Shown here: piece by piece, positions 6,040 through 11,907 of the stretch
Layout: every line of letters starts with the position of its first letter
Numbering within the stretch: position 1 is the stretch's first letter
From: an uncultured Actinomycetes bacterium
GTDB lineage: Bacteria; Actinomycetota; Acidimicrobiia; Acidimicrobiales; Microtrichaceae
Assembly: GCA_903930035.1 (NCBI GenBank)
Contig: CAIYXG010000060.1
Location: 1-11,907, forward strand
Length of the DNA stretch: 11,907 bases
Direction: 5' to 3'
Position numbers and translations under genes: made by a program
Notes under the pieces: model-generated
Seen by the model: only the letters and a program-made list of their open reading frames with translations
Database searches by the model: none
What the model was told of the DNA's origin: nothing

Positions 6040-7446
6040 TCAGCCCAGCTCGACGACGCAGCCGTCCTGCGCCGAGCGCATGGCGGCGAACGCGATGCGG
6101 TGGCTCTCCAGCGACGCGTGCCCGGACGCCACCGGCTGGGTGCCGGTCCGGAGGGAGTCCAGGAAGTCGCGGAACAGGGGCCGCTCACCCCCGCCGTGGC
6201 CGTCGTAGGCCGTCGGCACCCGCAGCTCGCGCACCTTGCCCGAGACGTGGTCCGCCACCCGGAGCCAGCCGTCGAGCGCGTGCAGCTCCCCCACGATCGA
6301 CCCGGTGGTGCCGTCCACGCGGACCTGGCGCATGGAGCGGTACGAGTTGGAGTGCAGCGTGAACGAGGCGTTCACCCCGTTGGCGAACTCGACCAGGACG
6401 GTCTGGCTGCTGGGCTGGTCGTTGTCCCCGACCTTCCACGCGCACCGGCCCCAGCGCGTCGTGCGCAGTGCGTGGTCCAGCCCCTCGGGCGTGTGGTCGT
6501 CGGTCACGGCCGAGACCGGCCAGCGCCACCACTCCGCCCGGGTACGGAGCAGGTCCACCTTGGAGTCGACCAGCCGCGGCCGGACCCGCTGGAGCACCTT
6601 GGCCGCGGGGCCCAGCCCCAGCGGCCGCTCGGCGAGCGCCAGGTCGCCCAGCACCGGCCGCAGGTCCTTGTAGATGGCGACCGCGTCGTACGGGCACGTC
6701 GCGGCGTGCGGGCACCCCTCGATGCAGAAGTCCGGGGCCCCCTCCGGGGCGTTGGCGCCAGTCAGCTCGGTCGGCCTCAGGAACGACACCACGCGGGACG
6801 CCGGGGCACCGGCGACCCACGAGACCAGGTCCAGGTCGTGGCACGACTTCTGCAGGAGCCACGGCACGTCGGACCGGCGGGTGTGGCCGCGCACGTAGCT
6901 GTGCGCGTAGTGCCAGAAGGAGACGTTCTCCGACTGCTGGACCGTGACGACCTGCCCGACCGCCCCGGCGGCGACCAGCCGGTGCAGCTCGGCGAAGAGG
7001 TGCGAGTACCGGTAGACGTGGCAGACGCCGAGGGTGACGCCCTGCGCGTCGGCGGCCGCCACGATCCGCTCGCAGTCCTCCACGTCGAGCGCCATCGGCT
7101 TCTCGAGCAGCACGTGGTAGCCGGCGTCGATCGCGGCGAGCGTGGGCTCGACGTGGTGGCGGTCGCCCGTCGCAATGAGCGCGAAGTCCGCAAACTTCGG
7201 GCGGTCGAAGAGCTCCTCCCACGACTCGTGGCAGGCCGCGTCGGCCACCGAGTAGCGCTCGGCGAACCGGCGCCGACGTCCCGGGTCGGGCTCGGCCACG
7301 CCCACGATGCGCCCGGTCTCCGGCTCGTCGAGGAACAGCCGGGTGTAGGCGTCGTAGCCGCGGTCGCCCGCACCGACGACCACGCCGGTGAGGCCCCCAC
7401 CGGGGCGTGCGCCAGGTCGAGCCGCCCCCGCCGGTCCGTGTGCCAT
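6040..7446 (-). CDS. Gfo/Idh/MocA family oxidoreductase with a cysteine cluster
   Basis: The protein has 468 aa. An N-terminal Rossmann fold starts at LTGVVVGAGDRG (GxGxxG at 25-30), with the family's EKP motif at 115-117 and HDLDL at 203-207 around the expected catalytic His/Asp region. Family enzymes use NAD(P) to oxidise or reduce sugars, polyols and related compounds; the substrate here is unknown. An insert around 240-260 has Cys241, Cys245 and Cys251 in a CIEGCPHAATCPYDA segment, likely a metal-binding or structural site that I recall from a subset of this family. ATG 7446 is chosen since AGTCTG (CAGACT leftward) lies 6 nt upstream. ATG 7482, with GGGGATGG before it, is a fair alternative that adds 12 residues. 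It is divergent from, and probably co-regulated with, the flavin oxidoreductase and aldolase genes. The stop is 19 bp from the shared terminator. Confidence 0.92.
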   Translation of the reverse strand: MAHGPAGAARPGARPGGGLTGVVVGAGDRGYDAYTRLFLDEPETGRIVGVAEPDPGRRRRFAERYSVADAACHESWEELFDRPKFADFALIATGDRHHVEPTLAAIDAGYHVLLEKPMALDVEDCERIVAAADAQGVTLGVCHVYRYSHLFAELHRLVAAGAVGQVVTVQQSENVSFWHYAHSYVRGHTRRSDVPWLLQKSCHDLDLVSWVAGAPASRVVSFLRPTELTGANAPEGAPDFCIEGCPHAATCPYDAVAIYKDLRPVLGDLALAERPLGLGPAAKVLQRVRPRLVDSKVDLLRTRAEWWRWPVSAVTDDHTPEGLDHALRTTRWGRCAWKVGDNDQPSSQTVLVEFANGVNASFTLHSNSYRSMRQVRVDGTTGSIVGELHALDGWLRVADHVSGKVRELRVPTAYDGHGGGERPLFRDFLDSLRTGTQPVASGHASLESHRIAFAAMRSAQDGCVVELG

Positions 7447-7498
7447 CGGCCAAGTCTGCCGGGTCGTCGCGCGGTCCGCCATGTGCCACCATCCCCGG
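7447..7498. promoter_or_regulatory. Short divergent promoter region of the catabolic cluster
   Basis: Only 52 bp separate the two start codons. -10-like hexamers face outward: CAGACT leftward (plus-strand 7453-7458) and CACCAT rightward (7487-7492), each 6 nt before its start. Any -35 elements must overlap in the middle, so the two directions probably interfere or share a regulator. No clear -35 or operator is seen. CATG at 7480-7483 also supplies overlapping ATGs on both strands. Confidence 0.4.
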
Positions 7499-9028
7499 GT
7501 GACTTCGGGGTCAGCACCAGGGGGGACCGCGCCGGACGACCGTGTCGTGCAGGTGAAGCGGCTGTCGACCGCCGCCGCGCTGCGGGACCGCCTCGAGGCG
7601 CTGGGCTGCCCGCTGCCGGTCGTGGACCAGGTGGACCCCGACGGGCCGCTCGCGCAGCACCACCAGGTGGACGGACTCACGCTCCACAACCGGTTCACGA
7701 TCCTGCCCATGGAGGGCTGGGACGGCACCGAGGACGGCCGGCCCACGGACCTGGTCCGCCGGCGCTGGCGACGGTTCGGCGAGTCCGGCGCCGCGCTCGT
7801 GTGGGGCGGCGAGGCCGTGGCGGTCGTGCCCGAGGGCCGCGCCAACCCGCACCAGCTCCATGTGGGACCGGCGACCGGCGCCGACCTGGCAGAGCTGCGG
7901 GCCACGGTGGTCGACGCGCACGCCGCGGCGACCGGCGGCGCCGCACCCGTCGTGGGTCTGCAGCTCACCCACTCGGGACGGTGGTCCCGGCCCGACGGCA
8001 CCGCCCGGCCCCGCACCGCCTACCGCCACCCGCTGCTCGACGAACGGGTCGGCGCCGACGACGCAGCGCTGCTGACCGACACCGAGCTCGACGACCTGGT
8101 GGCCGCCTACGTCCACGGCGCCGTGCTGGCCGCCGAGGCCGGGTTCGACTTCGTGGACGTCAAGCACTGCCACGGCTACCTGCTGCACGAGCTCCTCAGC
8201 GCGCACGACCGGCCCGGCGCCTACGGCGGCTCCTTCGAGCACCGGACCCGGTTCCTGCGCGACACGGTGGCGGGCATCCGCTCGGCCGCACCCGGGCTGC
8301 GCATCGGGGTGCGGCTCTCGGCGTTCGACGTGGTGCCGTTCACCGCCGGCCCCGACGGCGTGGGCGTCCCGGCCAGCGGCGAGCCGTACCGGTGGACCTT
8401 CGGGCCCGACCCCGACGCCCTGGCCGACGGGACGGCGACCCCCGACGACCTGACCGAGACGCACCGGTTCTGCGACCTGCTCGGCGAGCTCGGCATCGAG
8501 CTGTTCTGCATGACCGGTGCCAGCCCGTACTGGGCCCCGCACGCGCAGCGGCCGGCGTTCTTCCCGCCGTCCGACGGCTACCTGCCGCCACGGGACCCGC
8601 TCGCCGACGTGCACCACATGCAGTCCGTCACCCGGCAGGTCACCCTGGCCCACCCGGACCTGACCGTGGTGGGGTCGGGCCTCACCTACCTGCAGGACTG
8701 GTTCCCCCACGCCGCCGAGGGACTGGTGCGCGACGGCTGGTTCCACTCGGCCGGCCTGGGGCGCATGGTGCTGAGCCACCCCACGCTGCCGGCACGGGTG
8801 CTGGCGGGCGAGGGCCTGGACCGCCGTCTGGTGTGCCGCACGTTCAGCGACTGCACCACGGCGCCGCGCAACGGCATGGTGTCCGGCTGCTGGCCCCTGG
8901 ACGAGGCGTACAAGTCCCGGGCCGACCGGGTCGAGCTGACCCGGGCCAAGCGCGCCGCCGAGGCTGCCCGGGGCGGCCGGTCGCGTCGTGGGACGGCGGG
9001 CAACGACGTCGCGGGGGACGACGCATGA
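7499..9028 (+). CDS. Old-yellow-enzyme-type NADH:flavin oxidoreductase
   Basis: The protein has 509 aa from GTG 7499. It is a FMN-binding TIM barrel with LHNRFTILPMEGWDG (63-75), LQLTHSGRW (154-162), the active-site KHCHGYLLHELLS segment (His223, His225) and the YGGSFEHR motif (242-249). A cysteine set Cys446, Cys452 and Cys464 near the end lies where dienoyl-CoA reductase/trimethylamine dehydrogenase relatives hold a 4Fe-4S cluster, but the usual CxxC start is not present. The C-terminal FAD/NAD domains of those relatives are missing. The last 30 residues are Arg/Gly-rich and probably disordered. Family members reduce or oxidise enone-type bonds; the substrate is unknown. GTG 7499 has CACCAT 6 nt before it; ATG 7481, GTG 7547 and GTG 7553 remain possible, since no start has a well-placed Shine-Dalgarno sequence. 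Its stop overlaps the next start as ATGA, so the two are probably translationally coupled. Confidence 0.9.
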   Translation: MTSGSAPGGTAPDDRVVQVKRLSTAAALRDRLEALGCPLPVVDQVDPDGPLAQHHQVDGLTLHNRFTILPMEGWDGTEDGRPTDLVRRRWRRFGESGAALVWGGEAVAVVPEGRANPHQLHVGPATGADLAELRATVVDAHAAATGGAAPVVGLQLTHSGRWSRPDGTARPRTAYRHPLLDERVGADDAALLTDTELDDLVAAYVHGAVLAAEAGFDFVDVKHCHGYLLHELLSAHDRPGAYGGSFEHRTRFLRDTVAGIRSAAPGLRIGVRLSAFDVVPFTAGPDGVGVPASGEPYRWTFGPDPDALADGTATPDDLTETHRFCDLLGELGIELFCMTGASPYWAPHAQRPAFFPPSDGYLPPRDPLADVHHMQSVTRQVTLAHPDLTVVGSGLTYLQDWFPHAAEGLVRDGWFHSAGLGRMVLSHPTLPARVLAGEGLDRRLVCRTFSDCTTAPRNGMVSGCWPLDEAYKSRADRVELTRAKRAAEAARGGRSRRGTAGNDVAGDDA

Positions 9029-9969
9029 CCGCAGCACCAGGGGTGCGGCGCGAGCGGGCGGTCTACGGCGCCTCCGCGGTGCTGCTCCCGTTCCTGCCCG
9101 ACGGCGGCGTGGACCAGGCTGGGTTCGAGGCGCACCTGCGGCGGACGATCGACGCCGGGCTGGTGCCGGCCGTCAACATGGACACCGGGTTCGGCCCCGT
9201 GCTCACCCCGGCCGAGCGGACCGGGTTCCTGGAGGTGGCGCGGTCCACCGGCGCGCCGTTCATCGCCGGGGCCCACGTCACCGACAAGCCCGGCGACCCG
9301 GTCGACCTGGACGCGTACGCGGCCGCCATGGTGGAGGTCGCGTCCTTCGGCGGCACGCCCATCGTCTTTCCCTCGCACGGGCTCTCGGCGGTCGACGACG
9401 ACGCGCTCGTCGCCGCCCACCGCACGCTGGCCACCCAGGTCGACGAGTACCTGGGCTTCGAGCTCGGGCCGATGTTCCACCCTGCCGGCCGCATCTTCTC
9501 GACCGAGGTCTTCACCGAGGTGCTCGGGATCCCCCAGGTCACCGGGCTCAAGCACTCGTCGCTGCGGCGCGACCTGGAGTGGGAGCGGCTGGCGGTGCGG
9601 GACCGGGTCCGTCCCGGCTTCCGGCTGATGACCGGCAACGACCTGGCCATCGACCTGGTGGTCCACGGCTCCGACTACCTGCTGGGCCTGTCCACCTTCG
9701 ACCCCGAGGCGTTCGCCCGGCGCGACGCCGCCTGGGCCGCCGGCGACGACGCCACGTTCTGGGCGCTCAACGACGTCCTGCAGTACCTGGGCCGGCTGGC
9801 GTTCCGCCCGCCCGTGCCGGGCTACCGGCACGACGCCGCCATGTACCTGGCGCTGCGCGGCCTGGTCGGCCACGACGGCACGCACCCGGCGTCACCCGTC
9901 CGGCCGGCCGCCGACCGCGAGCTGCTGGCCCAGGTGGCCGCCGAGCTCGACGAGCTGCTCGACCGCTGA
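9025..9969 (+). CDS. Dihydrodipicolinate synthase/N-acetylneuraminate lyase family protein
   Basis: The protein has 314 aa, the usual family length: a class I aldolase-type TIM barrel. The Schiff-base lysine is very likely Lys176 in VTGLKHSS. The GTTGE loop of the family corresponds to NMDTGFGPVLT (51-61), which keeps one Thr (Thr54). The YNxP motif carrying the catalytic tyrosine is replaced by MFHPAG (150-155), with Phe151 or His152 where Tyr is expected. TGNDLAIDLVVHGSDYLLGL (203-222) fits the later barrel strands. These changes argue against true lysine-biosynthetic DapA activity and for an aldolase or dehydratase acting on a keto acid derived from the upstream oxidoreductases; this is inference. 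ATG 9025 overlaps the previous stop and has GGGGGA six bases upstream. It ends nine bases from the convergent SGNH gene. The name dapA is withheld on purpose. Confidence 0.9.
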   Translation: MTAAPGVRRERAVYGASAVLLPFLPDGGVDQAGFEAHLRRTIDAGLVPAVNMDTGFGPVLTPAERTGFLEVARSTGAPFIAGAHVTDKPGDPVDLDAYAAAMVEVASFGGTPIVFPSHGLSAVDDDALVAAHRTLATQVDEYLGFELGPMFHPAGRIFSTEVFTEVLGIPQVTGLKHSSLRRDLEWERLAVRDRVRPGFRLMTGNDLAIDLVVHGSDYLLGLSTFDPEAFARRDAAWAAGDDATFWALNDVLQYLGRLAFRPPVPGYRHDAAMYLALRGLVGHDGTHPASPVRPAADRELLAQVAAELDELLDR

Positions 9970-9978
9970 GCCGGCCGG

Positions 9979-10806
9979 TCAGGCCGCCGGGAGACCGGGG
10001 ACCGCCGACGGCGGCACCCCCACCGCGCTCTTGACGGTCTCGCTGAACAGCTGCGCGCCCACCGGACGCAGGTGGATGGCGTCGTAGGTCAGGCCCGGCC
10101 GGGTGCTCGAGACGGCCTTCCAGTCGGCCAGGGCCACGTCGGGGTCGCGCCCGGCGAGCGCCGCCAGCCGCTCGTTGACGTAGCCGAAGAACCAGCGGTA
10201 CTTGTCGGCGGCGGCGAGCGCGTCGGGCGGGATGATGGCGTCCGTCGGCTCGCGCAGGGTGACCCACACGACCTTCTTGGCGCCCAGCCCGCGGAGGGTG
10301 GCCACCAGCTGGTCGGCCTCCTTGTCGAACTTCGCGGCCCAGGCGTCGTAGTTGGCGCGGTCCCGGCCCCACAACGAGTTGTACCCGAGGGCCACCACGG
10401 CCACCGACCCGACCCGCTTCCCCTGGGCCTGCAGCTCCTTGTCGGCGACGTTCATCATCATGGCCGGACGACCGCGGACGTCCACCTGCCAGCCGGGGAG
10501 CGACGCCGGCAGCGCCTCCTTGGCCCCCAGGCCCACCGAGTCGGTCACCAGCGTGAGGCTGGTGGGCCACTCGGGGTCGAGCGCCACTCCGGGGTCGAGC
10601 ACGGCGCCCGCCAGCTCCGGGGGCAGGGTCGTGGTGGTGGTCGTCGACGACGTGGTGGTCGGCCGGACGGCGGCCGACGTGGGCGACGCGTCCACGGACC
10701 TGCGGCCGGCGAAGGGGCCCACCATCACCAGCCCCAGCACCAGCACCGTGAGGCCGACGAGGACCCACGGCAGGGCGCGCACTCGTGGTCGGGGCTGCTC
10801 GGGCAT
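9979..10806 (-). CDS. Membrane-anchored SGNH/GDSL hydrolase-like protein
   Basis: The protein has 275 aa. One hydrophobic segment (about 12-31) after a basic N-terminus should act as signal anchor or uncleaved signal peptide. A Thr-rich linker (RPTTTSSTTTTTTLPP, 48-63) then leads to an extracytoplasmic SGNH domain. Block I is LVTDSVGLGAKEALP with nucleophile Ser90 (TDSV in place of GDSV). Block III is ALGYNS with Asn143. Block V is DAIH with Asp242 and His245. So the catalytic Ser, Asn, Asp and His all appear present. The domain resembles those attached to OafA-type acyltransferases; a role in trimming or adding acyl groups on cell-envelope glycans is plausible but unproven. ATG 10806 is chosen because it starts the basic/hydrophobic anchor; the longer open frame upstream is a shadow of the ATPase gene. 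It lies 41 bp downstream of the ATPase gene on the same strand. Confidence 0.88.
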   Translation of the reverse strand: MPEQPRPRVRALPWVLVGLTVLVLGLVMVGPFAGRRSVDASPTSAAVRPTTTSSTTTTTTLPPELAGAVLDPGVALDPEWPTSLTLVTDSVGLGAKEALPASLPGWQVDVRGRPAMMMNVADKELQAQGKRVGSVAVVALGYNSLWGRDRANYDAWAAKFDKEADQLVATLRGLGAKKVVWVTLREPTDAIIPPDALAAADKYRWFFGYVNERLAALAGRDPDVALADWKAVSSTRPGLTYDAIHLRPVGAQLFSETVKSAVGVPPSAVPGLPAA

Positions 10807-10812
10807 CGGAAA

Positions 10813-10818
10813 ACGGTA
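10813..10818 (-). promoter_or_regulatory. Candidate -10 element of the SGNH gene (leaderless)
   Basis: Leftward TACCGT, a TANNNT match, sits exactly 6 nt before ATG 10806, with TGGAAG about 18 bp upstream as a weak -35. No Shine-Dalgarno sequence is well placed. It suggests the gene can be transcribed independently of the ATPase gene. Confidence 0.42.
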
Positions 10819-10847
10819 CCGGTGACCCTCCCGCCCCTTCCAGCCGG

Positions 10848-11907
10848 TCAGGCCCGGTGCCGGTGCGACCCCGGTCGTCGGACGACGCGACGCTTCTCCA
10901 GGTGGTCCACGACCACCACGAGGGGCACGGCGGCCGCCACCATCGCCCACCCGGCGGGCGGGGGCGCCGCCTGGCCCAGCAGGCCGGCCAGCCCCGGCAC
11001 GAACACGCACGCCGCGACGAAGAGCAGCTCGACGCCCACCGCACCCCGGAGGTACCAGTTGGGCCGCACGCCCCGACGCCCCGCGGGCCGGGTCAGGCTC
11101 CGGCACGCGAAGGAGTTGGTGAGCTGGGCCACGACGATGGTCGTCCACGCCGTCCCGGACGCGGCCAGGAGTGCCGGCCCGGCAGGGAAGGCCTGGCCGG
11201 GCCGCCACCCCGCCGCCGCCATCGCCACCAGGAAGGCCAGGCAGGTCCAGACCGCCTCCACGGGGCCCATGACACCGAACGCCCGCACGGCGACCCGTCG
11301 GTTGAGCAGGCGGCCGGCAGCCGGGTCCCTCCGGAGCACCTCCTCCCCGGCGGGCTCGGCGCCGAGCGCCACGGCCGGGAGGGTGTCGGTCCCCACGTCG
11401 ATCGCCAGCACCTGCAGCACGCCGATCATCAGCGGGAACCGGCCGGCGCTCAACGACCAGAGGATGAACGGGAAGACCTCGGCCACGTTGTCCGTGAGGT
11501 GGTAGGCGAGGAACCGGCGGATGTTGGCGAAGGTGCCGCGCCCCTGGCGCACCGCCTCCACGATGATGGCGAAGTCCTCCTCGAGCAGGACCAGGTCGGC
11601 GGCCTCGCGTGCCACGTCGGTGCCGGTGCGGCCCATCGCGATGCCGATGTCGGCGGCCTGCAGCGCCGGCCCGTCGTTGACCCCGTCGCCCGTCATGGCC
11701 ACCACGTGGCCCCGGGACTGCAGCGCCCGGGCGATCCGCAGCTTGTCCTCGGGCTCGATCCGTGAGAGCACCACGCCGTCGCGGTCCACGAGGGCCGCCA
11801 GCACCTGGTCGTCGTCCGGCAGCTGGTCGCCGGTCAGGACCAGCGGCTCCTCGGTCGAGAGGCCGATCTCACGGGCGATCGCCGCCGCGGTCGCCGGGTG
11901 GTCGCCG
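10848..11907 (-). CDS. P-type cation-transporting ATPase, C-terminal part (5' end outside window)
   Basis: The last 352 residues are visible; the frame is open at the right edge. The visible part begins with GDHPATAAAIAREIGLS of the phosphorylation domain, then IEPEDK, and the hinge motif TGDGVND (about residues 72-78 of the visible part). Membrane helices of the M5-M10 region follow. M5 carries LTDNVAEVFPF, and M6 carries IDVGTDTLPAVALG. These place it among P2-type ATPases that pump cations such as Ca2+, Na+ or K+ using ATP. The D-V-G-T-D arrangement in M6 is closer to the DLGTD of Na,K-ATPases than to the NLVTD of SERCA pumps, but the ion cannot be assigned. The phosphorylated DKTGT Asp, the nucleotide domain and M1-M4 lie outside. 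The tail ends with a basic RHRA. The SGNH gene follows after 41 bp. Confidence 0.94.
   Translation of the reverse strand, partial: GDHPATAAAIAREIGLSTEEPLVLTGDQLPDDDQVLAALVDRDGVVLSRIEPEDKLRIARALQSRGHVVAMTGDGVNDGPALQAADIGIAMGRTGTDVAREAADLVLLEEDFAIIVEAVRQGRGTFANIRRFLAYHLTDNVAEVFPFILWSLSAGRFPLMIGVLQVLAIDVGTDTLPAVALGAEPAGEEVLRRDPAAGRLLNRRVAVRAFGVMGPVEAVWTCLAFLVAMAAAGWRPGQAFPAGPALLAASGTAWTTIVVAQLTNSFACRSLTRPAGRRGVRPNWYLRGAVGVELLFVAACVFVPGLAGLLGQAAPPPAGWAMVAAAVPLVVVVDHLEKRRVVRRPGSHRHRA

Noticed and set aside
7511..9037. A 508-codon minus-strand frame opposite the flavin oxidoreductase
   Set aside because: It has Gly/Val/Arg/His-rich content with no motif, while the opposite strand has the complete flavin oxidoreductase signatures.
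6001..9969. A 1322-codon plus-strand open frame covering the small-protein terminator, the Gfo/Idh gene and the aldolase
   Set aside because: Only its last part (from 9025) is real. The rest is antisense or out of frame to genes with clear motifs and is low-complexity sequence produced by high GC.
9970..9978. CCGGCCGG palindrome between convergent stops as a terminator or site
   Set aside because: It is too short to form a useful hairpin and is common in such GC-rich DNA.
10629..10662. GTGGTGGTCG-rich short repeats as a repeat array
   Set aside because: They are the Thr codons of the linker in the SGNH protein on the other strand, so coding explains them.

Overview
The window is very GC-rich DNA, clearly above 70% by eye, densely packed with genes on both strands. 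Long stop-free frames lie opposite almost every gene. Base composition, GTG starts, leaderless-looking starts and Thr-rich extracytoplasmic linkers all fit a high-GC actinobacterium. A member of the Acidimicrobiia is a guess only. I see no RNA gene, insertion sequence, phage gene or CRISPR array.

Left part (1-5405). A PAS-GGDEF-EAL cyclic-di-GMP protein, cut by the window start, runs rightward. It meets three leftward genes tail to tail: a four-TM DUF2254 membrane protein, a short HD-GYP-type phosphodiesterase, and a twitch/SPASM-type radical SAM protein with a PAS-like C-terminal domain. The three are closely spaced (25 and 70 bp gaps), but the second and third may also have their own leaderless promoters. 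Two of the four genes belong to cyclic-di-GMP families.

Middle (5406-6039). A self-contained unit encodes a small, secreted, very basic helical protein. It has a candidate promoter, a strong 5'-UTR hairpin, a good ribosome binding site, and a long two-part hairpin just after the stop that probably terminates transcription from both sides.

Right-centre (6040-9969). A metabolic group is arranged around a 52-bp divergent promoter region. A Gfo/Idh/MocA oxidoreductase runs leftward. An old-yellow-enzyme-type flavin oxidoreductase runs rightward, overlapped by ATGA with a dihydrodipicolinate synthase-like aldolase. Both oxidoreductases carry clustered cysteines, and the aldolase keeps its Schiff-base lysine but lacks the usual YNxP tyrosine. 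The set looks like a catabolic route for a sugar, polyol or sugar-acid-like compound, but the substrate cannot be read from sequence.

Right end (9970-11907). A membrane-anchored SGNH-hydrolase-like protein lies 41 bp downstream of a P-type cation ATPase that is cut by the window end. Both run leftward.

A theme across the window is a -10-like hexamer exactly 6 nt before the chosen start codon in four genes, and 8 nt before a fifth, suggesting widespread leaderless transcription.
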